DNA of 28,390 bases, taken from Cyanobacteria bacterium UBA791. GTDB taxonomy: Bacteria; Cyanobacteriota; Vampirovibrionia; Gastranaerophilales; Gastranaerophilaceae. Location: positions 1-28,390 of the forward strand of contig DBIX01000080.1 of the NCBI GenBank assembly GCA_002297005.1. The letters are read 5' to 3'. This document shows, in pieces, positions 7,269 to 15,024 of this stretch. Position 1 is the first letter of the stretch. Each line of letters starts with the position of its first letter. The position numbers and the translations under genes are program-made. The notes below the pieces were generated by a model. It saw nothing but the letters and a program-made list of their open reading frames with translations, was not told the DNA's origin and searched no databases.

Positions 7269-8537
7269 TTAGTATCTCAATCCAATTGATTGTGCCATTA
7301 AATCATTTTGTTTTGAAAAACCAGTTGTTGTGTTCAACCCTGCTGTATAAGCTAAGAATGGGTTTGTAGTTGTTTGAGTTTGTGCTGTTGTACCTGTTGT
7401 TGAAGTACTTCTTGTACCTCTTCTTTGAGATAAGTTTGACAAACTTTGGAATGCAACTTTTGCATCGTCTGAGCCAGTTCCTTCTGCCTCAAGTCTTTCA
7501 GCTGCGGCTCCTGCAACTTGATTTAAAACTGTGCTATCAGTTTGTGCTGCTTGAGCCAATTGTTGAGCTTGTCTTTCTTGAGCAAGAACTAATTCGTCTT
7601 TACCAACAACTGCTTCAGCACCTTTCTTAGCAAGACGGCTACCTAATGAACCACCGATTAATGAACATAGAGAACCGATTGCACCACCTACAACTGCACC
7701 AACTGCTGTACCTGCACCAGGAATAATAGAACCGATTAAAGCACCTACTTTTGTACCTAATGCTGCACCGGCTACCCAACCACCTACTGAAGCGGCTGTT
7801 TTAACAGCGGATTTACCAAGTTGTTTAACACCTGATTTTGCACCTAATTGTTTGAAAGTTGGAATTACGTTAGAAATAACTTCAAAACCGCCTTCCATAA
7901 TTAACATTGCTGTACCACCGTTAGATTTGAATGCATTCAAGCATTTACCAAAAGTAGGAGATTTTACAGCTAATGCGTTAAGACCTTTATTTAATTTTGT
8001 AATACCTAAAACGTTTGAAATTTTTGAACCAATGCCTGTTGCTGCAGCAGATTTTTCTAAATAACCTGCTTGATTTGCTTGTGCAAATAAGCTATGAGCT
8101 TTGTTGATTGCTTCTTTAGAACCAGATTTAATAGCTTCTTGAGCTGCAGTTCTAGCAGAATTATATAAATCGATTGTACCTTTTGAATATACAGTTGCTT
8201 CAGCTAATTTTTCAGCTGTTGGAATTGATTTTAATAAGCTTGCACCAGCATTTGAAGCAAGAACACCACCAAAACCAGAAGCTTGTCTGATTGCTGCATA
8301 ATTTGTACCATTAGCTAATGCTTGAAAACCACCTTTAAGGTCTTTTCTGTTGTTCCATAACCAAGAACCACCTTGTAAAGCCATATTAGAAGTTGAACTT
8401 GTTAAAACTTCTGACAAACCAAGGTCAGTTGTATTTGTAAGAGCAACACCTGTAGCATATTTTGCTAAGTTTTCAATATCTTTTGTTGAATATCTAATGC
8501 CGCCATTAAAGCTTACATTATTGTTACTATAAACCAT
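7269..8537 (-). CDS. Unknown protein with glycine-zipper membrane segment
   Basis: A 422-aa protein I cannot assign to a named family. The N-terminus (MVYSNNNVSFNGG) is polar and has no signal peptide. Residues about 60-200 are Ala-rich and helical. Around residues 247-305 there is a long Gly/Ala stretch with GxxxG-type spacing (AGAALGTKVGALIG, AVGAVVGGAIGSL), typical of glycine-zipper membrane-inserting hairpins. A Gln/Ala-rich helix follows (ERQAQQLAQAAQ), then a Ser/Thr/Gln-rich low-complexity stretch and a polar C-terminus. The start has GAGGAAAAC just upstream. Such architecture occurs in secreted, surface or pore-forming proteins, but that is only a structural analogy. Confidence 0.75.
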   Translation of the reverse strand: MVYSNNNVSFNGGIRYSTKDIENLAKYATGVALTNTTDLGLSEVLTSSTSNMALQGGSWLWNNRKDLKGGFQALANGTNYAAIRQASGFGGVLASNAGASLLKSIPTAEKLAEATVYSKGTIDLYNSARTAAQEAIKSGSKEAINKAHSLFAQANQAGYLEKSAAATGIGSKISNVLGITKLNKGLNALAVKSPTFGKCLNAFKSNGGTAMLIMEGGFEVISNVIPTFKQLGAKSGVKQLGKSAVKTAASVGGWVAGAALGTKVGALIGSIIPGAGTAVGAVVGGAIGSLCSLIGGSLGSRLAKKGAEAVVGKDELVLAQERQAQQLAQAAQTDSTVLNQVAGAAAERLEAEGTGSDDAKVAFQSLSNLSQRRGTRSTSTTGTTAQTQTTTNPFLAYTAGLNTTTGFSKQNDLMAQSIGLRY

Positions 8538-8612
8538 GTTTTCCTCGTTTAATATCCTGTATATATATAAACGTTGGAAATAGCTAATAATTGCCTTTTT
8601 TCAAAAGATATA

Positions 8613-10085
8613 TTAATTTTTGTTACAAATTTCTATACATTTGTTCAAATTTTGTATCATAACTTCTTGATAATGTTCGCAATCTTTTTGTTTTGTTGCT
8701 TCAAATCTCAAAGTAAACACAGGTTCAGTATTAGATTGTCTTACAAGGGCAAAACCACCATCAAAAACAATTCTCATACCGTCAAGAGTGATAATATCTT
8801 GAATTTTATTGCCAAACATATTTTTATTATCTTCAACCATTTTTTCGAACATTTCAAGAACTGGTTTTTTAAGTTCATTTTCACAATGTAGTCTAACCTC
8901 ATCTGAAATATAAACTGCATCAAATGGTTTTAGCATATCTGTTAAGTCGAAATCTTTATTTGTTTCTCGCATCTTAGAAATAATTTCGATTACTCTACAA
9001 CCAGCATAAAAGGCATCATCATAGCCATAATATCTATCTTTAAAGAAGATATGACCACTCATTTCACCAGCAAGATGTGCGTTTGTTTCAGCCATTTTTG
9101 CTTTAATATAACCGTGACCAGTCTTGCACATAATAGCTTTACCGCCTGATTTATTGATTGTATCAAATAAAACTTGAGAACATTTTACTTCTGAAACAAC
9201 AACTGGAGTTGTTTTTGTCAATCTATATCTTTCAATAACATCTAGAGCATAAATTAATAATAGTTTGTCACCAGTTAAGTGATTGCCTTTAGAATCAATA
9301 ACACCAATTCTATCGCTATCACCGTCAAAAGCAATACCTAAATCAGCTTTATTTTCAACAACTGCTTTTTTAATGTCGTCTAAAGTTGATTCATCACTTG
9401 GGTTTGGATGGTGATGTGGAAATCTTCCATCTGGATTTGAATATAATTCAATTACATTACATCCTAATCTTCTGTACAATTCTGGACCAACAATACCACC
9501 AGTACCATTTGCACTATCAACAACAACTTTTATACCTTTGCCAATTGATTTGAATTGAGTACAAAGTTCGTTAATATATTCTGGAATAATATCGTGTTGA
9601 ACTGATTTACCAAAAGTATGAGATAATAAAGACTCTTTACTTTGTTCAATAGCAAGTTTTTTAACTTCTTGGAATTGAGCTTCTGTCATTGATTTTTTAT
9701 TGAAAGTCATTTTTAAACCATTATATTGGCTAGGGTTATGACTTGCAGTAACAATCATTGCACCCATAACTTCGTTTTCGCCAGTAATTTCTTTTAAATC
9801 AGCGTGTTCAGAATAATATCCAATAGGTGTAGCTGCCAAACCTAGGTCAATAATATTTGCTCCAGCAGAAGTTACACCTTTTACAATAATATCTTTTAAT
9901 TGAGGAGAATGAGTTCTAGCATCCATACAAACTGTAACCCAAATATCTTTTGCTTGTTTGCCAGTTTGCTCCATTATATATTTTATATAAGCTTTTGAAG
10001 TAAAGAAGAATAATTCCTCTGTTACATCTTTTCCATAAATACCTCTAATATCATTTTTACCAAATGCTGAGTCCCAATTAATCAT
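8613..10085 (-). CDS. Phosphomannomutase/phosphoglucomutase
   Basis: Alpha-D-phosphohexomutase that interconverts hexose 1- and 6-phosphates for nucleotide-sugar and polysaccharide synthesis. All four family sites are present: the phosphoserine loop TASHNPSQYNG with Ser115, the Mg-binding DGDSD at 254-258, the sugar-recognition GEMSGH at 340-345, and the phosphate-binding RQSNTEP at 449-455. Length is 490 aa, slightly above the usual ~455-465. The ATG has AGGAG about 10 nt upstream. Its start faces that of a sugar ABC permease with 34 nt between them, so both promoters must overlap there. Sequence does not separate the glucose from the mannose form. Confidence 0.93.
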   Translation of the reverse strand: MINWDSAFGKNDIRGIYGKDVTEELFFFTSKAYIKYIMEQTGKQAKDIWVTVCMDARTHSPQLKDIIVKGVTSAGANIIDLGLAATPIGYYSEHADLKEITGENEVMGAMIVTASHNPSQYNGLKMTFNKKSMTEAQFQEVKKLAIEQSKESLLSHTFGKSVQHDIIPEYINELCTQFKSIGKGIKVVVDSANGTGGIVGPELYRRLGCNVIELYSNPDGRFPHHHPNPSDESTLDDIKKAVVENKADLGIAFDGDSDRIGVIDSKGNHLTGDKLLLIYALDVIERYRLTKTTPVVVSEVKCSQVLFDTINKSGGKAIMCKTGHGYIKAKMAETNAHLAGEMSGHIFFKDRYYGYDDAFYAGCRVIEIISKMRETNKDFDLTDMLKPFDAVYISDEVRLHCENELKKPVLEMFEKMVEDNKNMFGNKIQDIITLDGMRIVFDGGFALVRQSNTEPVFTLRFEATKQKDCEHYQEVMIQNLNKCIEICNKN

Positions 10086-10107
10086 TTATCTTTTCTCCTA
10101 CTTTTTT

Positions 10108-10113
10108 TATTAT
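10108..10113 (+). promoter_or_regulatory. Candidate -10 placing the permease start at +1
   Basis: TATTAT ends 6 nt before the ATG at 10120 and there is no Shine-Dalgarno. The -35 region at 17 nt is weak (TTTATC). The site overlaps the divergent phosphohexomutase promoter region, where CATAAT reads on the other strand. Confidence 0.4.
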
Positions 10114-10119
10114 GGTATC

Positions 10120-11010
10120 ATGAAAAATATGAAATTAAAAATATCAGACTTATTTAATAAACCAAGCGTTGCAGGAATGTTATTCATTTTACCTGCCATT
10201 GTTGGGACATTTATTTTTATTGTAATTCCCACTATAGCCTCTTTTGCACTAAGTTTTGCGGATTGGGATTTGTTGAATGAAATAAAATATGTCGGATTAC
10301 AAAATTATTATGAAATTTTTACAGACAAAGTTTTTGTAAAAATATTAATAAACACTTTTGTATATTCGCTATCAGTAACAGCATTTGGCGTAATAATACC
10401 CCTAATTTTAGCTTGTATATTAAATTCCAAAATATGGTTTAAAGATTTTTATAAAACGGCTTATTTTATTCCATTTGTAACACCGATGATTGTATCTGCA
10501 ATTGTTTGGGAATGGATATTTGACCCAAATATCGGCTGTCTTAACCAATTCTTACATCTTCACATAAACTGGTTATACGACACAAATTTTGCTATGCCAG
10601 CCTTGATTATCGTATCAGTTTGGAAATTAATCGGATACAACATGATAATATTTTTAGCAGGTTTAACAGGAATAAATTCTGAACTATTAGAAGCTTCAAA
10701 AATTGATGGTTCAAACGCTATTCAAACCTTTTTAAGAATAACAATTCCACTACTTTCACCAACAATATTTTTTGTTGTGATAATTACTGCAATAAGTTCA
10801 TTCCAAGTATTTGACCTTATTTATTTAATGACACAAGGTGGACCATTGGATAGTACGAATGTAATTGTTTACGCAATATACAAAAACGCTTTCGAATACT
10901 TTAGAATAGGAAAAGCAAGTGCATTAGCTTACGTATTGTTTGTAATAATCTTCCTTTTAACCTCTCTACAATGGTATTTCAGAAAGAAAATGGTTTATTT
11001 AGAAAAATAA
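10120..11010 (+). CDS. Carbohydrate ABC transporter permease (MalF/UgpA type)
   Basis: Inner-membrane permease subunit of a sugar-type ABC importer, 296 aa with six hydrophobic helices. The cytoplasmic EAA loop that docks the ATPase is at residues 191-214 and reads EASKIDG, nine residues, then ITIPLLSP, which is canonical for the MalF/UgpA family. The N-terminus (GMLFILPAIVGTF) and the SFADWDL segment are also typical. No solute-binding protein, second permease or ATPase lies next to it. The start region has no Shine-Dalgarno and may be leaderless. A second in-frame ATG lies at 10129. It ends 2 nt from the stop of the convergent dGTPase gene, without a terminator. Confidence 0.9.
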   Translation: MKNMKLKISDLFNKPSVAGMLFILPAIVGTFIFIVIPTIASFALSFADWDLLNEIKYVGLQNYYEIFTDKVFVKILINTFVYSLSVTAFGVIIPLILACILNSKIWFKDFYKTAYFIPFVTPMIVSAIVWEWIFDPNIGCLNQFLHLHINWLYDTNFAMPALIIVSVWKLIGYNMIIFLAGLTGINSELLEASKIDGSNAIQTFLRITIPLLSPTIFFVVIITAISSFQVFDLIYLMTQGGPLDSTNVIVYAIYKNAFEYFRIGKASALAYVLFVIIFLLTSLQWYFRKKMVYLEK

Positions 11011-11012
11011 TC

Positions 11013-12020
11013 CTAAATCATATTTGCTAATTTTATTAAATTTTCATCTCTTTGAGGCATAGCAAGTGGTTTTGGAATAAATATATCCTTGTATTTTTCA
11101 ATAGCATAAGAATCTGTCATACTTGCAATATAATCAGTTACTGCACGTTGAATTTTATCTTCAGCACAATAATCTTTTAATTTTTCTGAATAATATTCAA
11201 ATAGAGATTTTATAATATTTTTAGCTTTCTTTTCTTCCAATTTTGCAGGAGAATCAGTATAAACATTTTTGAACATCCAGTCACGTAGAATGTTCGTATA
11301 ATGCCAACCCTCATCACTCATTGAAACAATTGGTTTTTCAATTGAATTTTTAATAATTTCTGTAATCATTTTATTTAAACGTTTTGACTGAACAGAAGAA
11401 AAATAATCTCTACATTCTTTTGGTAAATCCTCTTCCGAAATCACACCCGCACGGATAGAATCTTCAATATCATGATTAATATATGCAATTTTATCAGCTA
11501 ATTGCACGCATTGAGCCTCAAGAGTTTTTGGTTCTAAACCCCAAGAGTGAGTATAAATACCTTGAACAGTTTCACGGCAAAGATTTAAGTCTTCTAATTT
11601 TTCAACAACTCTAACACTTTGTTCATTGTGTGCAAAGTGACCAGTAATTTCGTTCAACACGCCCTCTCCACAATGACCGAATGGAGTGTGACCCAAATCG
11701 TGACCTAAAGCAATAGCTTCTGTTAAATCCTCGTTTAATCTCAATGCTCTAGCCAAGGTTCTTGCAATTTGAGAAACCTCTAAAGTATGTGTTAAACGAG
11801 TTCTAAAGTGATCGTCAAACGGAGCAAGAAAAACTTGAGTTTTATGTTTTAGTCTTCTGAACGATTTTGAGTGAATAATTCTATCTCTATCACGTTGAAA
11901 ATTCGTTCTCAATGGACAATCTTCAATTTTTCTCAATCTTCCTTTTGTTTCCTTACTTTTTTGTGCAAAATCACTTAAATAAGTGTATTCAAAATCTTCT
12001 AATCTTTCTTTAATTGTCAT
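11013..12020 (-). CDS. dgt: dGTPase-like HD-domain triphosphohydrolase
   Basis: Cytoplasmic metal-dependent HD phosphohydrolase that removes triphosphate from dGTP or other dNTPs. The metal ligands are visible: H78 in RLTHTLEVSQ, H107-D108 in ALGHDLGHTPFGH, and D176 in QLADKIAY. The N-terminal RDRDRIIHSKSFRRL stretch and the length of 335 aa match the short bacterial dGTPase-like (type 2) group. The Shine-Dalgarno is weak. In many bacteria this gene sits next to dnaG, but here its neighbours are the ABC permease (convergent) and an aminotransferase (divergent). The exact nucleotide preference cannot be read from sequence. Confidence 0.92.
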   Translation of the reverse strand: MTIKERLEDFEYTYLSDFAQKSKETKGRLRKIEDCPLRTNFQRDRDRIIHSKSFRRLKHKTQVFLAPFDDHFRTRLTHTLEVSQIARTLARALRLNEDLTEAIALGHDLGHTPFGHCGEGVLNEITGHFAHNEQSVRVVEKLEDLNLCRETVQGIYTHSWGLEPKTLEAQCVQLADKIAYINHDIEDSIRAGVISEEDLPKECRDYFSSVQSKRLNKMITEIIKNSIEKPIVSMSDEGWHYTNILRDWMFKNVYTDSPAKLEEKKAKNIIKSLFEYYSEKLKDYCAEDKIQRAVTDYIASMTDSYAIEKYKDIFIPKPLAMPQRDENLIKLANMI

Positions 12021-12034
12021 TTTCTTAAATCCGT

Positions 12035-12064
12035 TTAACTATTGTGCAAATGTTATGTTATAAT
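12035..12064 (+). promoter_or_regulatory. Promoter of the aminotransferase
   Basis: TTAACT (12035-12040), an 18-nt spacer and a perfect TATAAT (12059-12064), followed by a short leader with the Shine-Dalgarno AGAAAGGA (12072-12079) before the ATG at 12087. Confidence 0.65.
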
Positions 12065-12086
12065 AAAACCAAGAAAGGAACATCCT

Positions 12087-13325
12087 ATGAGAGAACTATT
12101 TAATGAAAACGTAACTTCAATTGAAACATATATTATGTTTAAAATAACAGAAAAAGCAAATGAATTAAGAGAAGAATTGACAAAGAAAGGAAGAGAACCT
12201 ATTTCTTTAGCAATGGGTGCCCCAACTTGCAGACCACCGCAATTTGTAATTGATGAAATCAAAAAACTTGTCGACATAGATTCTATGCATACATATTCAT
12301 CTCCTAGAGGTGAAAAAACATATCTTGAAGCAGTTGCTAATAGAATGAAGAAAAGATTTGGCGTTGAAGTTAATCCTAAAACAGAAATCTGTTCTCTTAT
12401 CGGTTCAAAAGAGGGTATCGCTAATATGATTAGAGCGTTAATTAACCCTAAACATGATATTAAAGATAAAGATATTATCTTAACTCCAAACCCATCTTAC
12501 GCTTCATATAAGGAAATGGTAAAGGTTTCTGGCGGATATTCATATTCAGTTCCTTTAACGCCAGAAAACAACTTTATGCCTAATTTAGATGAAGTTTGGG
12601 ATAATTTAATTAAAGATGGTTTTGACCCTAAAAAAGTAAAAGCTTTATTGGTAAACTATCCATCAAACCCACTTGGTGCTACTGCGACACTTGATTATTA
12701 CAAAAAAGCAGTTGAATTCTGTAAAAAACACCATATCTTATTAATTGGTGACTCTGCATATTGTGATTTATATTATGATGAATCTAAAAAGCCTCACAGT
12801 ATATTAGAAGTTGAGGGTGCAAAAGATATAGCCGTAGAATTTTTCTCATTCTCTAAACCTTATGCAATGACAGGTTGGAGATTAGGTTGGGTTTGCGGTA
12901 ATGCAGAAGCATTAAGTTATTTCTGCAAACAAAAAACAACTATTGATACAGGTATTTTTAAAGCTATTCAAAATGCCGGTGCTAACTTGCTAAATTCTGA
13001 CGAAGCAGACAAATACAACGCTTGGTTAAACAATGAATTTAAAAGAAAAAGAGATTTATTTGCAAACGGACTTAAAAAATTAGGATACGAAATTCCAATC
13101 ATCCCAGATGCGACTTTCTACTTGTGGGTAAAAATGCCAAAATGCTATGACTCATCAGAAAAATTCTGTGCTGATTTATTAGAAAAATCAGGCATTATGG
13201 TTGTTCCAGGTGAAGGCTTTGGTGATTTAGGCAAAGGATACTTCAGAGTATCTTACGTTTGCTCTGATGAAAAACTTCAAGAAGTATTGGATAGAATGGA
13301 AAAAGACGGTTTTAAATATAACTAA
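12087..13325 (+). CDS. Class I/II PLP aminotransferase, DapL/AspC-like
   Basis: Fold-type I pyridoxal phosphate aminotransferase of 412 aa. Visible active-site elements, numbered from the ATG at 12087, are NYPSNPLGA with N194, GDSAYCDLYYD with D222 and Y225, the Schiff-base lysine K257 in SFSKPYAMTGWR, and R265. The overall pattern (TYSSPRGEKTYLEAVANR, PNPSYASY) resembles the short-form LL-diaminopimelate aminotransferases and aspartate aminotransferases. The DapL pathway (diaminopimelate/lysine) is therefore plausible but not proven. The TTG at 12042 gives a longer reading without a ribosome site, while ATG 12087 has AGAAAGGA 7 nt upstream. It ends 3 nt before a convergent gene's stop. Confidence 0.88.
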   Translation: MRELFNENVTSIETYIMFKITEKANELREELTKKGREPISLAMGAPTCRPPQFVIDEIKKLVDIDSMHTYSSPRGEKTYLEAVANRMKKRFGVEVNPKTEICSLIGSKEGIANMIRALINPKHDIKDKDIILTPNPSYASYKEMVKVSGGYSYSVPLTPENNFMPNLDEVWDNLIKDGFDPKKVKALLVNYPSNPLGATATLDYYKKAVEFCKKHHILLIGDSAYCDLYYDESKKPHSILEVEGAKDIAVEFFSFSKPYAMTGWRLGWVCGNAEALSYFCKQKTTIDTGIFKAIQNAGANLLNSDEADKYNAWLNNEFKRKRDLFANGLKKLGYEIPIIPDATFYLWVKMPKCYDSSEKFCADLLEKSGIMVVPGEGFGDLGKGYFRVSYVCSDEKLQEVLDRMEKDGFKYN

Positions 13326-13328
13326 AAC

Positions 13329-14189
13329 CTACTCTTCATCAAATACAATTGAATATTTAATTGGATTATAATTTTTTAATTCATTAACACCAAAATCATC
13401 TTTTGAATAGATTTCATTCAACTTAAGAAATCTAGTGGTTTGGTCTTCGTAATCACCAAACATAATAAAGAATAACGGCTCAAGCTCATCCATATATTCT
13501 TTATAAGAAATATTGTGGCTTGTATATTCTTCTGTGGCATCATAAAATAAATTTTTTGCATCACCAATATTTAGTGCAGCATCATAAAGTTCTCTATCAT
13601 TCCAGCTCAACCAAGAAACATCCGGAACATCAGCTGGTGATTTGCCATTTGCAAGTTCTATTGCCATTTCTTGCAAAGAAACACCTGAACTATTTTTTGT
13701 AGACATCAAACCAGTTATTTCACCGTCTTCAACTCTGAATTTGTACATGCCATCTTCTGAATACAAAGATGTACTCCAATCATAAAGAGGTTTTGCATTT
13801 GCTTCAATCATAGATTTCCAAGCATTGTTATAATTTTCCCAAATAGATGCATCCTCATCAAGCTCAATAGAACCTGATTCGACAGCCTTTTCTAACAATT
13901 CCATTTGTGAAATCTTTTCACCCTTATAGTAAATACCACCAGCCAAGAGTTTTGTATTATAACGGTTTGGCAAGATTGTGCTGTCTTTTAATTGAAAATT
14001 CTTTTTTGTAACTACACCTTTTTTATTATATGTAGAAACCTCAGACGTAGCTTCAGAATTTGTATCAAGAACAGCAAAATTTTCGTCCTCATCCTTATGA
14101 TAAGAACCATTTGCATCTTTAATATTTTTCTTAGTGCCTTTTAAAAGCTTCGAAATATCACTATTTTCTAAGTTAATTCCATTTAACAT
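13329..14189 (-). CDS. Hypothetical protein, starts MLNGI, unknown
   Basis: A 286-aa acidic, soluble-looking protein with no signal peptide or membrane segment. I do not recognise a domain. It is rich in Asp, Glu, Asn and Tyr. The N-terminus MLNGINLENSD resembles MINGISSGQ of the divergent neighbour. The region from about residue 200 to the end (DRELYDAALNIGDAKNLF, YKEYMDELEPLFFIMFGDYED) looks helical and could hold degenerate EF-hand-like helices, but no clear 12-residue loop is present. ATG 14189 has AGGGA about 8 nt upstream and a good promoter at 14212-14240. Its position beside two EF-hand or EF-hand-like genes suggests a shared, unknown role. Confidence 0.72.
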   Translation of the reverse strand: MLNGINLENSDISKLLKGTKKNIKDANGSYHKDEDENFAVLDTNSEATSEVSTYNKKGVVTKKNFQLKDSTILPNRYNTKLLAGGIYYKGEKISQMELLEKAVESGSIELDEDASIWENYNNAWKSMIEANAKPLYDWSTSLYSEDGMYKFRVEDGEITGLMSTKNSSGVSLQEMAIELANGKSPADVPDVSWLSWNDRELYDAALNIGDAKNLFYDATEEYTSHNISYKEYMDELEPLFFIMFGDYEDQTTRFLKLNEIYSKDDFGVNELKNYNPIKYSIVFDEE

Positions 14190-14211
14190 TCGATGATTTC
14201 CCTATCCGCAC

Positions 14212-14240
14212 ACTATACGCTGATTATAGCATATATTCAA
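14212..14240 (-). promoter_or_regulatory. Promoter of the MLNGI hypothetical gene
   Basis: On the minus strand, TTGAAT (14235-14240), a 17-nt spacer and TATAGT (14212-14217). A Shine-Dalgarno AGGGA follows before the ATG at 14189. Confidence 0.6.
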
Positions 14241-14318
14241 AAAGTTTTCAATATTAGGATTTTGACTAGTTAAGAGTTTCAAAAATAAAAACATGTGGTA
14301 TATAATTCATATAACTAT

Positions 14319-14337
14319 AAGTCAAATGGATTGACTT
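14319..14337. promoter_or_regulatory. Inverted repeat AAGTCAA-N5-TTGACTT upstream of EF-hand-like gene
   Basis: A perfect 7-bp inverted repeat around ATGGA lies about 80 nt before the ATG at 14419. It sits downstream of a TATAAT at 14301-14306, so it could be a leader hairpin in that transcript or a protein-binding operator. The right half also contains a -35-like TTGACT, so a regulator bound here could cover a promoter. Function is inference. Confidence 0.5.
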
Positions 14338-14418
14338 GTTTAAAAATGGATTTTAAGTTTTTACTTACACTACCAGACTAAACTATCGTTGTACGCAAAT
14401 TATAAAAAAGGATGTATT

Positions 14419-15015
14419 ATGATTAACGGAATTTCATCAGGACAAATGTTAAAGTTGCAAAACTTTAGCGGTAGCAGAAAATTAACAACTGAAAAAATGT
14501 TTGGAATGATTTCTATCCAACTTGGCGGTGACGGAAGAACTATAAATAGAAATCAACTTCAACAATATATCCAAAAAGCTGATGATGGTCTAATTAATTG
14601 TTCTTCAAAACAATTAAAAGCTTTTAAGTTACTTGATGACAATTGGAAAGATTTATTTGGTGATACAGACTCTATAACTGCAAAAGATTTCAATAAAGCT
14701 GCTGGTATCTTTGCACAAATTATTTTGGCAAAAGAAGATAAAAGCGATATGGAAAAACTTCAAGAAGAGTTGCAAAAACAAGTTGAAAAACAAAAGAAAG
14801 CTCGTGAAGAACAAGAAAAGAAATTAAAAGAAAAACAAGACAAAGAAAAAGAAGAAGAAGATAAAAAAGTTGAAGAAGATGACGAAAAAGACGAAGATAA
14901 TGATGAAACAATAATCAATAATTTAATAGAAAAAAATACAACTTACACAAAATCAGGAACAACTAAACCAAGCGAAAGCATAACAAAAAATTCAACTGTC
15001 GAATACAAAATTTAA
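14419..15015 (+). CDS. Unknown protein with degenerate EF-hand-like region and coiled coil
   Basis: A 198-aa protein. Residues about 25-95 contain two EF-hand-shaped segments (LGGDGRTINRNQ at 35-46 and GDTDSITAKDF at 81-91) that lack most calcium ligands. Residues about 109-160 form a highly charged Lys/Glu coiled coil with an acidic end (VEEDDEKDEDNDE). A Ser/Thr-rich tail ends in STVEYKI, matching the STVEYDV end of the next protein. There is no signal peptide. I chose ATG 14419, which has AAAAAGGATG just upstream, over the TTG at 14389. It lies 9 nt before the next gene, so they are cotranscribed. The family is unrecognised. Confidence 0.72.
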   Translation: MINGISSGQMLKLQNFSGSRKLTTEKMFGMISIQLGGDGRTINRNQLQQYIQKADDGLINCSSKQLKAFKLLDDNWKDLFGDTDSITAKDFNKAAGIFAQIILAKEDKSDMEKLQEELQKQVEKQKKAREEQEKKLKEKQDKEKEEEDKKVEEDDEKDEDNDETIINNLIEKNTTYTKSGTTKPSESITKNSTVEYKI

Positions 15016-15024
15016 AGGATAAAA

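Noticed and set aside
8574..8891. Plus-strand 105-aa ORF
   Set aside because: Antisense to the phosphohexomutase C-terminal coding region, with shadow-like composition and no ribosome site.
13329..14189. EF-hand assignment for the MLNGI protein
   Set aside because: No 12-residue loop with the required Asp/Gly/Ile/Glu positions could be found, so it is left as unknown.
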